Source of the DNA: Variovorax sp. dw_308
GTDB taxonomy: Bacteria; Pseudomonadota; Gammaproteobacteria; Burkholderiales; Burkholderiaceae_C
Direction: 5' to 3'
NCBI RefSeq assembly: GCF_019207085.1
Contig: NZ_JAATOM010000006.1
Span: forward strand, 186,001-250,000
DNA length: 64,000 nt
The notes beneath the pieces were generated by a model, which did not search any database, was not told the origin of the DNA, and was given only the letters and a program-made list of their open reading frames with translations. Shown in pieces: positions 1 to 12,325 of the stretch (position 1 is its first letter; every line of letters starts with the position of its first letter). The translations under genes and the position numbers were made by a program.

Positions 1-1
1 A

Positions 2-250
2 CATGCCTTCATGGTCAGCGCGCTTGAACGCGCCGTCGAGCAGGCGGAAGCGCGACGTTCATTCATTGAAGCCGCCGGAGCATCGCTGGAGGATGTCCGC
101 AATGGCGGCCCGGTGTATGCGGCCGAAGACGTCCACCAATGGGTGAAAGCTCGCGTCGCGGCGCACACCACCGGCGAAAAGGTGCCTGAACCCACGCCCA
201 TTCGCGGGCGCGGTTCCAAGCCGGCCGCGAAGAAGGTCGGACGCGGGTGA
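2..250 (+). CDS. Putative antitoxin of a type II TA pair, 5' end probably outside the window
   Basis: The reading frame is open to the window edge; the first ATG inside is at 11 and gives 79 residues. The product is small and charged, with a predicted helical N-terminal part and a Lys/Arg/Pro-rich tail, as in the toxin-wrapping C-terminus of ParD/CopG-like antitoxins. No ribbon-helix-helix is visible, which suggests that the DNA-binding N-terminus lies upstream of the window. Its stop overlaps the GTG start of the RelE/ParE-like toxin by four bases (GTGA), the usual coupled arrangement. The antitoxin role rests mainly on this neighbour and on size. Confidence 0.6.
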   Translation, partial: HAFMVSALERAVEQAEARRSFIEAAGASLEDVRNGGPVYAAEDVHQWVKARVAAHTTGEKVPEPTPIRGRGSKPAAKKVGRG

Positions 251-549
251 CACGTATTGCCTATTCGTCCGACGCTCGCGCCGATGTGGTCCGCCTGGTC
301 GACTTCCTGGCCGAAACCGAGCCGGAAACAGCGCGCGCTACCGCCGACTTGATCAGCGAGGCTGTGCAGATCCTCCCGCGGCATCCGGAGATCGGGCGAC
401 GCGTCGGCAAGGAGCTTTGCGAGTTGGTGATCTCGCGCGGCCGCTCTGGCTACCTCGCCCTCTACCACTTCGATGTGCGCGCAGACGAAGCGCTCATCCT
501 CGCCATCCGGCACCAACGCGAATCCGGCTACCACCAGGAAGACCTGTGA
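247..549 (+). CDS. RelE/ParE-family toxin
   Basis: A 100-residue protein starting at a GTG that overlaps the preceding stop. The pattern fits the RelE/ParE fold: an N-terminal beta-strand (RIAYSSDARADV), two helices with the ATADLISEAVQILPRHPEIGR segment, then the strands ELVISRGRSGYLALYHF and ILAIRHQRESGY. The RHQRE ending of the last strand is typical of ParE/RelE members. Such toxins either cleave ribosome-bound mRNA or poison gyrase; the sequence does not decide between these. The toxin stop overlaps the start of the next gene, so the TA pair and the oxidoreductase may be co-transcribed. Confidence 0.82.
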   Translation: MTRIAYSSDARADVVRLVDFLAETEPETARATADLISEAVQILPRHPEIGRRVGKELCELVISRGRSGYLALYHFDVRADEALILAIRHQRESGYHQEDL

Positions 550-2186
550 CCGACACCACTTTCGACTACATCGTCATCGGCGGCGGCACCGCCGGCGCGC
601 TGCTGTGCAACCGCCTCACGCAGCAAAAGCAGAAGCGCACCCTGCTGATCGAGGCCGGCCGCAAGGACGACTACCACTGGATCCACATCCCGGTCGGCTA
701 CCTCTACTGCATCGGCAACCCGCGCACCGACTGGCTCTACAACACCGAGCCGGACGCCGGCCTCAACGGGCGCAGCCTGCGCTATCCGCGCGGCAAGACG
801 CTGGGCGGCTGCTCCAGCATCAACGGGATGATCTACATGCGCGGCCAGGCGCGTGACTACGACCAGTGGGCCGCACTCACGGGCGACGACGAATGGCGCT
901 GGGACAAGGTGCTCCCGGCCTTCAAGAAGCACGAGGACTATTACCTCGGCGCCGACGACCTGCATGGCACCGGCGGCGAGTGGCGCGTGGAGAAACAACG
1001 CCTGCGCTGGGACATCCTCGACGCCTTCGCGGAAGCCGCCGTGCAGGCCGGCGTCCCGCATTCCACCGACTTCAACCGCGGCACCAACGAAGGCGTCGGC
1101 TACTTCCAGGTCAACCAGAAGAACGGCTGGCGCTGGAACACGGCCAAGGCCTTCCTGCGGCCGGCCTGCTACGGCCGGCCGAACTTCGAGATGTGGGTCA
1201 ATGCCCACGTCACGAAGCTGATCGTCGAGACGCAGCCCGACGGCAGCCAGCGCTGCACCGGGGTGGAGGTGTGGGACGGGCACCAGATGGTCACGGCGCA
1301 TGCGACGCAGGAGGTGATCCTGTCCGGCGGCAGCATCGGCTCGCCGCAGATCCTGCAGCTTTCGGGCATCGGTCCGGCGGAACTGCTGCGGCAGCACGAC
1401 ATTCCGGTGGTGGCCGAACTACCCGGCGTGGGCGCCAACCTGCAGGACCATCTGCAGATCCGGGCGGTGTTCAAGATCGACGGCGCGCCGACGCTCAACG
1501 TGCTCGCCTCCTCGATGCTCGGCAAGGCGAAGATCGGCCTCGAATACCTCATGAAGCGCAGCGGCCCGATGAGCATGGCGCCATCGCAGCTCGGCGCCTT
1601 CACGCGAAGCTCGCCCGCGTACGAATGGCCGAACCTGGAGTACCACGTGCAGCCGCTGTCGCTCGACGCCTTCGGTGAGCCTCTGCACGCGTTCCCCGCG
1701 TTCACCGCCAGCGTGTGCAACCTCAACCCGACGAGCCGAGGCACCGTGCGCATCAAGACCCCGCGCTGGCAGGACGCGCCGGCCATCGCGCCCAACTACC
1801 TGAGCACCGAGGAAGACCGCAAGGTCGCCGCCGATTCGCTGCGCGTCACGCGCAACATCGTGGCGCAGCCGGCGCTGGCACGGTACAAGCCGCAGGAATG
1901 GAAGCCCGGCGTCCAGTACCAGAGCGACGATGAGCTGGCCCGGCTCGCGGGCGACATCGCCACCACGATCTTCCACCCGGTTGGCACCACCAGGATGGGT
2001 GCCGACAGCGATCCCATGGCGGTGCTCGATTCGCGACTGCGCCTGCGCGATGGCCGCGGCGGCTTCATCGCGGGGCTGCGCGTAGTCGATGCCGGGGCCA
2101 TGCCGACCATCACCAGCGGCAACACCAACAGTCCAACCTTGATGATGGCCGAGAAGGCCGCGGCGTGGATTCGCGCGGCGGCCTGA
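546..2186 (+). CDS. GMC-family FAD oxidoreductase (choline dehydrogenase-like)
   Basis: A 546-residue flavoprotein of the glucose-methanol-choline family, normal length. The N-terminal ADP-binding motif is YIVIGGGTAGALLCNRL with the following acidic strand end LLIEAG. Both GMC signatures are present: GKTLGGCSSINGMIYMRG near residue 85 and GGSIGSPQILQLSGIGP near residue 260. The C-terminal block has the catalytic His in HPVGTTRMG and the NTNSPTLMMAEKAA end. I chose the GTG at 546, which overlaps the toxin stop, because the FAD motif begins 8 codons later; the longer open frame from 417 reads through the toxin gene. Substrate is probably a primary alcohol or polyol, unproven. Confidence 0.92.
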   Translation: MTDTTFDYIVIGGGTAGALLCNRLTQQKQKRTLLIEAGRKDDYHWIHIPVGYLYCIGNPRTDWLYNTEPDAGLNGRSLRYPRGKTLGGCSSINGMIYMRGQARDYDQWAALTGDDEWRWDKVLPAFKKHEDYYLGADDLHGTGGEWRVEKQRLRWDILDAFAEAAVQAGVPHSTDFNRGTNEGVGYFQVNQKNGWRWNTAKAFLRPACYGRPNFEMWVNAHVTKLIVETQPDGSQRCTGVEVWDGHQMVTAHATQEVILSGGSIGSPQILQLSGIGPAELLRQHDIPVVAELPGVGANLQDHLQIRAVFKIDGAPTLNVLASSMLGKAKIGLEYLMKRSGPMSMAPSQLGAFTRSSPAYEWPNLEYHVQPLSLDAFGEPLHAFPAFTASVCNLNPTSRGTVRIKTPRWQDAPAIAPNYLSTEEDRKVAADSLRVTRNIVAQPALARYKPQEWKPGVQYQSDDELARLAGDIATTIFHPVGTTRMGADSDPMAVLDSRLRLRDGRGGFIAGLRVVDAGAMPTITSGNTNSPTLMMAEKAAAWIRAAA

Positions 2187-2598
2187 TCGAGCGCGCACCA
2201 GCAGCGTCGCGAGAAGCTACTTGCACGGCGGGAACCGTCGAGCATCCGCCTCTGCACGGTGCAAAGCCCGATGCGGCGGGTTGTTAACATTTGCGAACGA
2301 AAGACACAAACCTAATGCCGACGTTGCCACTGAGCAACGGGTATCCCCCAATGCACTCCGAAGGTGCTAACGCTAAAGTCTCGCCACTCGCAACGGGCCA
2401 TGCCCGCTGGGCGGGGCCGAGGAGACAAAACTTCGCGACCAAGTACAACAAAATTAAAAAAGGCCTCCGTGCATTGACACTGTGTGCCGCACCTTGATAA
2501 AGCGCCGCTAGCCGGCGCTTTTTTTATGCCCGGGCGCCCTGGGCGGCCATGCACGGGCCTCATTTGCTATCAATTCGATAGCAATTCACGGTGAGACA
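2187..2598. other. 412-base intergenic region, no convincing protein gene
   Basis: This stretch separates the oxidoreductase from the TauE/SafE gene. A 68-codon frame (2291-2497) has no recognisable family and no good ribosome site. The part from about 2290 to 2500 is less GC-rich than its surroundings, contains an A-rich run (ACAAAATTAAAAAAGG) and leads straight into a strong intrinsic terminator. It could therefore be the body of a small RNA or simply the 3' untranslated region of the oxidoreductase mRNA. Confidence 0.4.
2501..2527 (+). terminator. Rho-independent terminator
   Basis: A perfect 7-bp stem AGCGCCG / CGGCGCT with a 5-base loop (CTAGC) is followed by a run of seven T (2520-2526). 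It lies 315 bases after the oxidoreductase stop and 72 bases before the exporter start, so it ends a plus-strand transcript, either a long 3' UTR or a separate small RNA. Confidence 0.85.
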
Positions 2599-3366
2599 AT
2601 GCCCGCGATGGAAATGCTGGTGGTCACGGGAGCGTCCCTCCTCGGGGGATTTGTCGATTCGATCGTGGGCGGTGGCGGACTCATCCTGGTGCCGGCGCTT
2701 TTCGCGACCTTCCCCGGTGCACCGCCGGCGACGTTGCTGGGCACCAACAAGAGCGCTTCGGTTTGGGGCACGGCGGCTGCGGCAGCCCAGTTCGGCCGAA
2801 AGGTTCAACTGCAATGGGCGTCGCTGCTGCCCGCCGCCGCGGTCGGCTTTGCAGGATCGTTGCTCGGAGCCTGGGCGATCACCGTGTTCCCGGGCGAATT
2901 CCTGCGGCGCGCGCTGCCCTTCATCCTGCTGGCGGTCCTGGGCTACACCCTGGCCCGCAAGGACATGGGACGCCACCATGTGCCGCGCTTCGCGGGCAGG
3001 CACGAGATCCTGGCCGCCTGCGCGATCGGCCTGCTGATCGGGCTGTATGACGGCTTCTTCGGTCCCGGCACTGGCAGCTTCCTGGTGTTCCTGTTCGTGC
3101 GCTGGCTCGGCTACGACTTTCTCAACGCGTCCGCCTCGGCCAAGTGCATCAACGTCGCCACCAACCTCGCCGCCTTGATGCTGTTGGCGGCCAAGGGGCA
3201 CGTATGGTGGCACTACGGCCTGGTCATGGCCGTGGCGAACGTCGCTGGCAGCTTGCTCGGCACGCGCGTGGCCCTCAAGCACGGCGCGGGCTTCGTGCGC
3301 GGCGTGTTCATCGTGGTGGTGAGCGCCTTGATCCTCAAGACGGGGTACGACGCATTTCTACGTTAG
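2599..3366 (+). CDS. TauE/SafE-family membrane exporter
   Basis: A 255-residue polytopic membrane protein, usual size for the sulfite exporter TauE/SafE family (also DUF81). The family's duplicated signature is visible: N-terminal LLGGFVDSIVGGGGLILVPAL, then LLGTNKSASVWGTAAA in the first half, and GLYDGFFGPGTGSFLVFLFVRWLGYDFLNASASAKCINVATNLAAL in the second. About eight hydrophobic segments are present. Members move sulfite, sulfoacetate or other small organosulfur anions out of the cytoplasm; the substrate here is not shown. It is a single gene preceded by a terminator and followed by a long gap. The ATG at 2599 gives the start closest to the first membrane segment. Confidence 0.9.
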   Translation: MPAMEMLVVTGASLLGGFVDSIVGGGGLILVPALFATFPGAPPATLLGTNKSASVWGTAAAAAQFGRKVQLQWASLLPAAAVGFAGSLLGAWAITVFPGEFLRRALPFILLAVLGYTLARKDMGRHHVPRFAGRHEILAACAIGLLIGLYDGFFGPGTGSFLVFLFVRWLGYDFLNASASAKCINVATNLAALMLLAAKGHVWWHYGLVMAVANVAGSLLGTRVALKHGAGFVRGVFIVVVSALILKTGYDAFLR

Positions 3367-3536
3367 CGGGACTTGATCAGAGTCTCCATGGCGATTGCGA
3401 TCCGCCGCAGGATCACCGATCTAGCCCGTGCGAGCGACGGATAACAACAGGAATCCCCAAGCAGTTCACGAACATTTTTTACAGTGAGGCGCGTGCTGGA
3501 ACGATCATCGAAGGCGTTCAAAAGGGATCCATAAAA

Positions 3537-3725
3537 ATGCGCACTCAACTCAGCACCGTCCGCACGCCAGCCGTCGCTCAACAACGGACCCCCCTCGCCG
3601 CAGCCGTGGCACGCCGGTTCGACCTCCTCTCGGCTCACCGCAGTCGCGTCAATGCCCAGCGCCGGCAGGATCATCTTGCGCACCTGGACCTGGACCAGCG
3701 CGTGCGTGAAACGGGGGAGTGGTAA
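3537..3725 (+). CDS. Hypothetical 62-residue protein
   Basis: A short frame in an otherwise empty 477-base gap (3367-3843) between the exporter and mrdA. It starts at an ATG preceded by AAAAGGGATC, a reasonable ribosome site. The product is basic (many Arg and Gln), has no membrane segment or signal peptide, and shows no family I recognise. It ends just before a dispersed repeat. Coding potential is uncertain; the gap otherwise holds nothing I can name. Confidence 0.35.
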   Translation: MRTQLSTVRTPAVAQQRTPLAAAVARRFDLLSAHRSRVNAQRRQDHLAHLDLDQRVRETGEW

Positions 3726-3743
3726 ACCGGCCCACCTCCGAGA

Positions 3744-3785
3744 GGGCGCACCCGGCGGCCCGGCAAGGGCGGTTTCGCGGGTGCT
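3744..3785. repeat. Dispersed intergenic repeat, copy 1
   Basis: A 42-base element beginning GGGCGCACCC and ending GCGGGTGCT. It matches the element at 30288-30329 at 38 of 42 positions by hand alignment and sits, like that copy, just beyond the 3' end of a gene. Its ends are partly self-complementary, so it may fold and act in termination or mRNA stability. Confidence 0.75.
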
Positions 3786-3843
3786 TATGGGCCTGCGTAA
3801 AAACGGAGAGCGACAGCTCTGCGCAAGGCCATCAAACGCAATG

Positions 3844-5838
3844 TCAGGGCGTAGCGGCGGGCGCGCTGGTCGACATGCCACCTGGCGTTGACGCCGGCAC
3901 AGGCCACGCGGCCTCGCTTGCCAGCCGGGGCTTGCCGATGGGCGCAGAGGCCTTGCCCAACTTGATGGCCGCCATGTCGGCCTCGCTCGGATACTGGCCG
4001 AGCAGCCAGTAGTCGAACACCCGCCGCGCGATCGGCGCTGCGGCGCCCGCACCCCAACCCGCGTTCTCCACGATCACAGCCACCGCGATCTTCGGATCGT
4101 TGGCCGGCGCGAAGGCAATGAACAAGGCATGGTCGCGCTGATGTTCCTCCAGCGCCTTGGCGTTGTACTTGGTGTTCTGCGCCTGCGTCACGGCCTGGGC
4201 CGTCCCGGTCTTGCCGGCCGCGACGTACCCGGCGCCAACGAACACGGCACGCGCCGTACCGCCGGTGATCACGGCTTGGAGGCCTTCCCGCACCACGGCC
4301 ACGTTGGCCGGTGCGAAGTGGAGGTCGATGGTCGGCGGCGGCTCGACCGGCGTGGTCTTTCCGGTGACGGTGTCGCGCGTGGCGACCACCAGGTGCGGCT
4401 GATGCTTGCGGCCGACGTCCGCGATGATGGAGGTGGCCTGCGCCATTTGCAGCATCGTGAAGCTGTTGTAGCCCTGCCCGATGCCCAGGGAGATGGTCTC
4501 CCCGGCATACCACTTCTTCATCTCGGGGCGCTTGTAGGCGTTGCGCTTCCATTCGGTGCTGGGCAGCACGCCGCGCACCTCGCCGCCCAGGTCGATGCCG
4601 GTGATCTGGCCGAAGCCCATCGGCTTCATGAAGTCATGGATCAGGTCCACGCCCATCTCGTTGGCCAACGAGTAGTAGTAGATGTTGCTCGACAGCTGGA
4701 TCGAGCGGCGCATGTCGACGTTGCCGATGTTGCCCTCGGGGCTGCCGAAGCGGTGGCCGGCGAAGTTGTAGAAGCCCGGGTCGTTGATCTGCACGCTGGG
4801 CCCGCGCTTGCCGGTCTGCAGCGCGCCCATGGCCATGAAGGGCTTGTAGGTGGAGCCGGGCGGATAGGTGCCGCGCAGCGCCCGGTTGAGCAGCGGCTTG
4901 TCGATGGACTCGCTGAGTTCCTTCCAGCTCTCGCTGTCGATGCCTTCGACGAAGAGGTTGGGATCGAATGTGGGCTTGCTGACGAAGGCCAGCACCTCGC
5001 CGGTCTTGGGGTCGAGGGCTACCATCGCGCCACGGCGCTCGCCGTACATGTCCTCGACCATCTTCTGCAGCTTGATGTCGAGCGACAGCATCACGGTGTT
5101 GCCGGGCGTGGCCGGATGGCCGTTGAGCCGGCGCACCGCGCGGCCGCCGGCGGAGGTTTCCATCTGCTCGACGCCGGTCAGGCCGTGCAGGGTCTTCTCG
5201 TAGCTCTGCTCGATGCCGAGCTTGCCGATGTACTCGGTGCCCCGGTAGTTGTCGTAGTCCTCGTCGCTCCAATCCTCCATCGCGGCCTTTTCGGTCTGGT
5301 TGATGCGACCGATGTAGCCGAGCACGTGGCTGGCGATCTCCCCGTGCGGATAGTTGCGGAACAGGCGCGCCTTGATCTCCACGCCGGGGAAGCGATAGCG
5401 CTGCGCGGCGAAGCGGGCCACTTCCTCGTCGCTCAGGCGGGTGCGGATGGGGATGGAGTCGAAGCTGCGTGAATCCTCGCGCAGCCGCTTGAAGCGCCGC
5501 CGGTCACGCGGCCCGACCTCGATCACGGTGGCCAGGCCGTCAATGGTGTCCTCGAGGTCGGCCACCTTGGAGGGCGTGATTTCCAGCGTGTAGGCCGAAT
5601 AGTTGGAAGCCAGCACGATGCCGTTGCGGTCGAGGATCAGGCCGCGGTTGGGCACCACCGGCACGACCGCGGTGCGGTTGTTCTCGGCCTGTTCTGCCAG
5701 GTCCTCATGGCGCACCACCTGCAGGTAGGTCAGTCGCAGGCCGAGCAGGCTGAAGGCCGTCAGCACGACGAGGCCGATCGCGATCACGCGACGCTTGAAG
5801 CGCGCGATGTCGGCGGCGACGTTGCGGATTTCAGTCAT
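3844..5838 (-). CDS. mrdA: Penicillin-binding protein 2 (peptidoglycan transpeptidase)
   Basis: A 664-residue class B penicillin-binding protein that cross-links peptidoglycan during cell elongation. One N-terminal membrane segment lies at about residues 18-38, followed by the dimerisation/pedestal region and a C-terminal transpeptidase domain. The active-site motifs are all visible: SxxK as STYK near residue 329, SxN as SSN near 382, and KTG near 542. A Pro/Ala-rich tail follows. It is the last gene of mreB-mreC-mreD-mrdA; rodA, often next, is not in the window, where the downstream DNA is non-coding and then convergent. Confidence 0.96.
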   Translation of the reverse strand: MTEIRNVAADIARFKRRVIAIGLVVLTAFSLLGLRLTYLQVVRHEDLAEQAENNRTAVVPVVPNRGLILDRNGIVLASNYSAYTLEITPSKVADLEDTIDGLATVIEVGPRDRRRFKRLREDSRSFDSIPIRTRLSDEEVARFAAQRYRFPGVEIKARLFRNYPHGEIASHVLGYIGRINQTEKAAMEDWSDEDYDNYRGTEYIGKLGIEQSYEKTLHGLTGVEQMETSAGGRAVRRLNGHPATPGNTVMLSLDIKLQKMVEDMYGERRGAMVALDPKTGEVLAFVSKPTFDPNLFVEGIDSESWKELSESIDKPLLNRALRGTYPPGSTYKPFMAMGALQTGKRGPSVQINDPGFYNFAGHRFGSPEGNIGNVDMRRSIQLSSNIYYYSLANEMGVDLIHDFMKPMGFGQITGIDLGGEVRGVLPSTEWKRNAYKRPEMKKWYAGETISLGIGQGYNSFTMLQMAQATSIIADVGRKHQPHLVVATRDTVTGKTTPVEPPPTIDLHFAPANVAVVREGLQAVITGGTARAVFVGAGYVAAGKTGTAQAVTQAQNTKYNAKALEEHQRDHALFIAFAPANDPKIAVAVIVENAGWGAGAAAPIARRVFDYWLLGQYPSEADMAAIKLGKASAPIGKPRLASEAAWPVPASTPGGMSTSAPAATP

Positions 5839-5900
5839 CGAGGGGGCTAGAGCTTAGGCTTGTGGGATATCAATGGCAACGTCCCGCGAAGGCATGGCGA

Positions 5901-6422
5901 TCACAGGGGCCGGTTGGCGTCGGGCTCCGGCGTGCGGCGTTGCGGTGCGAGCAGCAAGGCACTGACGAACGGCCAGAGCACCGCTTCGATCAACGGCGCC
6001 AGCGCAAGGTTCCAGCCTGGAAACACGCCGCCGCCGATCATGCGGATACCGAGCTCGACGAAGTGCGACAACGCGAACAACGGCAGCAACTGCAGCGCCT
6101 GCGATGCCACCGAATACCAGAGCAGGCGCCGGTGAATCATGATCGCGAAGAAGCTCAGCGCCGTGTACGAGAGCGCATGCTGGCCGAGCATGGCGGCCTG
6201 GTGCACGTCCATGAAAAGCCCGAACACGAAAGCCACGCCGATGCCGATGCGCGTGGGCTGGTGCACGCTCCAGAACACGATGGCCAGCGCCATCAGGTCA
6301 GGGAACCAGGCGATGCGGCCGAGCGGCAGCATGTTCAGCAGCAGGGTCAGCAGCAGGCTGCCCCAGATGAAGAGCGGGCTGACGGGCAGCAGGAGCTGCT
6401 GCTGGCCGGGACGCATGATCAT
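5901..6422 (-). CDS. mreD: Rod-shape determining protein MreD
   Basis: A 173-residue hydrophobic protein with about five membrane helices (for example FIWGSLLLTLLLNMLPLG and IAWFPDLMALAIVFWSV), as expected for the MreD subunit of the elongasome. I chose the ATG at 6422 because it overlaps the mreC stop (ATGA), and a normal MreD begins just before the first membrane segment; the longer open frame upstream runs antisense to the mreC tail. An in-frame ATG two codons later (6416) is equally possible. Confidence 0.93.
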   Translation of the reverse strand: MIMRPGQQQLLLPVSPLFIWGSLLLTLLLNMLPLGRIAWFPDLMALAIVFWSVHQPTRIGIGVAFVFGLFMDVHQAAMLGQHALSYTALSFFAIMIHRRLLWYSVASQALQLLPLFALSHFVELGIRMIGGGVFPGWNLALAPLIEAVLWPFVSALLLAPQRRTPEPDANRPL

Positions 6423-7528
6423 CGCGCGGCTCCTTTCTCTTTGCGGTCGGCCTTCTCTGCCGCCTTGTCGGCGGCCTTGTCCGCGGCCACGTCTGCCTTG
6501 TCGGGCGGGGGCGGCGCGGCGGCCTTGGCCGGCTTGTCGGCCTTGTCGGCCTTGTCGACAGGGGCAGCCTTGTTCGTCTTGTCCGCCTTCTCGCCCTTGG
6601 CCGGCTTGTCGCCCTTCTTCTTCGCGGGAGCGACCGGCGGCGCCACGACCGGCGCCGGCTTGGGCGGCAGATTCACGTTCGCAGGCACCAGCACCATCAC
6701 GTAGCGCGCGGCCGCCACGCCGCCCGCCGGCACGCAATGGATGCGCGCGAAGGCAGAATCCGCGCGTCGCTCGATGCGGTCGATCTTGCCGACCGGCAAG
6801 CCCGCCGGGTAGACACCGTCCACGCCGCTGGTCGTCAGCACATCCCCTTCCTGCACATCCGAGTTGGCCTGCATGAAGCGCAATTCCAGCCCACCCCCAT
6901 AGGCATTGGCCTCGCCGAAGGCCACGCTGCGCGCGCCCGTGCGGGTGTTCTGCACCGGGATGGCCAGGTCGCGGTCGGTCACCAGCGTGACCTCGCTCGT
7001 GAACGGCTGCACCTGCGTGACCTGTCCGAGCACGCCGCGCTCGTCGATCACCGGCGAGCCGGGCAGGATGCCGTGCGTCATGCCCTGGTCGAGGATCAGC
7101 TTGCGGGTGTAGGGGTCGGCCGCGTCATAGAGCACCTCGGCAACGCGGCCCGGCGTGGTGGTGCTGGCCCGCAGTTCGAGCATCGAGCGCAGCCGCGCGT
7201 TTTCCTGGGCGAGGGCGTCGGATTGGCTGGCGCGCTCCGACTGCAGCGCGAGCGATTTGCGGGCCTCGGCCTCATTGCGCTGAGCCGTTTGCAGGTCCTC
7301 GACATAGCGGGTGCCGCCGAGCACGAACTGCACCGGCTTCATCGCCACCCATTGCACCGGGTACAGCACCGCACCAATGGCCGCGCGCACCGGCTGCACG
7401 ATGTGGAAGCGCGCATCCGCCACCATGAGAAACAGTGACAACGCGCTGAAGAAGATCAGCTTGCTGAGCGCCGACGGCCCCTGGTTGAAGAGGGGCGGCG
7501 CGGTGCGATCGAGGGTGCCGAGTGGCAT
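6419..7528 (-). CDS. mreC: Rod-shape determining protein MreC with a long Lys/Ala-rich tail
   Basis: A 369-residue periplasmic scaffold protein of the elongasome. It has an N-terminal membrane anchor (LSKLIFFSALSLFLMVADARF), a coiled coil around residues 70-115 (QRNEAEARKSLALQSERA) and the beta-rich MreC domain with VIDERGVLGQV and LVTDRDLAIPVQ. Family members are often 280-330 residues; the extra length is a low-complexity tail from about residue 280 built of Lys, Ala, Asp and Pro, with repeated KADKADK-like stretches. Its stop overlaps the mreD start by four bases. Confidence 0.96.
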   Translation of the reverse strand: MPLGTLDRTAPPLFNQGPSALSKLIFFSALSLFLMVADARFHIVQPVRAAIGAVLYPVQWVAMKPVQFVLGGTRYVEDLQTAQRNEAEARKSLALQSERASQSDALAQENARLRSMLELRASTTTPGRVAEVLYDAADPYTRKLILDQGMTHGILPGSPVIDERGVLGQVTQVQPFTSEVTLVTDRDLAIPVQNTRTGARSVAFGEANAYGGGLELRFMQANSDVQEGDVLTTSGVDGVYPAGLPVGKIDRIERRADSAFARIHCVPAGGVAAARYVMVLVPANVNLPPKPAPVVAPPVAPAKKKGDKPAKGEKADKTNKAAPVDKADKADKPAKAAAPPPPDKADVAADKAADKAAEKADRKEKGAAR

Positions 7529-7661
7529 GGAGGAGTTTTACGCCAGAAACGCCCGAGTTCGTGAGGTGCCGCGAAAACCGGCGCCTGCCGGCTCGCTGGC
7601 GCCACCCCCACATGGCGGCGGGAGCGCCGCAGAATGTACGCCCGCCGGAAGCGGGCCGCAC

Positions 7662-10741
<3,080 letters not shown>

Positions 10742-10789
10742 CCGTCGCTGCGGCTGCCCCGCAAGAGAACATGAGTTGGAGCAACAGAG

Positions 10790-12286
10790 ATGAGTGATAC
10801 AGCAGTCGTGAACCCATTCGCCGAAGCGCAAGCCGGCCGGCCCACGGGCCCCCTGGTGCAGGGCTTCGAAGTCATCATCGGCTTCGAGACGCACGCACAG
10901 CTTTCGACCGAGAGCAAGATCTTCAGCCGTGCCTCGACGGCGTTCGGCGCGGAGCCGAACACACAGGCCTGCGCGGTGGACCTGGCCCTGCCAGGCACGC
11001 TGCCGGTGATGAACAAGGGCGCGGTCGAGCGCGCCATCAAGCTGGGCCTGGCATTGGGCTCGCACATCGCGCCCCGCAGCGTGTTCGCACGCAAGAACTA
11101 CTTCTACCCCGACCTGCCCAAGGGCTACCAGATCAGCCAGTTCGAGATTCCCGTGGTGCAAGGCGGTACGGTGAGCTTCTTCGTGGGCGATGAGTCGAAG
11201 AGCGTGCGACTGGTGCGGGCGCACCTGGAAGAAGACGCAGGCAAGTCGCTGCACGAGAACTTCATCGGCCAGTCGGGCATCGACCTGAACCGCGCCGGCA
11301 CGCCGCTGCTGGAGATCGTGACCGAGCCCGACATGCGCTCCACCGCCGAGGCCGTGGCCTATGCGAAGGAACTGCACAAGATCGTGACGTGGATCGGCAT
11401 CTGCGACGGCAACATGCAGGAAGGCAGCTTCCGCTGCGATGCCAACGTGTCGGTGCGCCGCCCCGGCGAGCCGCTCGGCACGCGGCGCGAGATCAAGAAC
11501 CTCAACAGCTTCCGCTTCATGCAGCAGGCGATCGACTACGAGATCCGCTGGCAGATCGGCGAGATCGAGGACGGCCGCAAGATCCAGCAGGCCACCGTGC
11601 TGTTCGACCCCGACACGGGCGAGACGCGCGCGATGCGCACCAAGGAAGACGCGGCCGACTACCGCTACTTCCCCGATCCGGACCTGCCGCCGCTGGCGAT
11701 CGCGCAGGAATGGATCGACCGCGTGAAGGCCGGCATGCCCGAGCTGCCGCGCGCGATGGCCGAGCGCTATGTGCGTGACCATGGGCTGTCGGAATATGAC
11801 GCGGCGCAGCTCACGCAAAGCGTGGCGCTGGCGCGCTACTTCGACGAGGCTGTGAGCAAGGGCGCAACGCCCAAGCTGGCCAGCAACTGGATCACCGGCG
11901 AGATTGCGCGCCGCCTCAACGCGCAGGACGTCGGTATCGAGGCCGCGCCGGTGAAGGCCGCGCAACTCGGCCAGCTGATCGCGCGCATCAGCGATGGCAC
12001 GATCCCGAACAGCGCGGCGCGCGTGGTGTTCGATGCGCTGTGGAGTGGCGAAGGCAGCGATGTCGACGCGATCATCGCGGCGAAGGACCTGAAGCCGATG
12101 AACGACACCGGCGCGCTGGAGAAGATCATCGACGGCGTGCTGGCCACCAACCAGAAGAACATCGACGAATACCGCGCCGGCAAGGACAAGGCCTTCAATG
12201 CGCTGGTCGGGCAGGTCATGAAGGCCAGTCAGGGCAAGGCCAATCCGGCGCAGGTCAATGCGCTGTTGAAGGCGAAGCTGGGGTGA
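10790..12286 (+). CDS. gatB: Asp-tRNA(Asn)/Glu-tRNA(Gln) amidotransferase subunit B
   Basis: A 498-residue GatB, normal length. It contains the family patterns [17 protein letters not shown] at the N-terminus, [14 protein letters not shown] near residue 105, and [19 protein letters not shown] near 165, plus the C-terminal YqeY-like tail domain (from about residue 360) that binds tRNA. It transfers ammonia to Glu- or Asp-tRNA after ATP-dependent phosphorylation. It follows gatA after 48 bases and ends the operon before a REP-like repeat. Confidence 0.97.
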   Translation: MSDTAVVNPFAEAQAGRPTGPLVQGFEVIIGFETHAQLSTESKIFSRASTAFGAEPNTQACAVDLALPGTLPVMNKGAVERAIKLGLALGSHIAPRSVFARKNYFYPDLPKGYQISQFEIPVVQGGTVSFFVGDESKSVRLVRAHLEEDAGKSLHENFIGQSGIDLNRAGTPLLEIVTEPDMRSTAEAVAYAKELHKIVTWIGICDGNMQEGSFRCDANVSVRRPGEPLGTRREIKNLNSFRFMQQAIDYEIRWQIGEIEDGRKIQQATVLFDPDTGETRAMRTKEDAADYRYFPDPDLPPLAIAQEWIDRVKAGMPELPRAMAERYVRDHGLSEYDAAQLTQSVALARYFDEAVSKGATPKLASNWITGEIARRLNAQDVGIEAAPVKAAQLGQLIARISDGTIPNSAARVVFDALWSGEGSDVDAIIAAKDLKPMNDTGALEKIIDGVLATNQKNIDEYRAGKDKAFNALVGQVMKASQGKANPAQVNALLKAKLG

Positions 12287-12325
12287 TTGGGGGGCTGAGG
12301 CAGCGGCGACTTTGGAGGTCGCTTG

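Noticed and set aside
2291..2497. 68-codon frame in the gap before the exporter gene
   Set aside because: No ribosome site, no recognisable family and atypical composition; more likely untranslated RNA.
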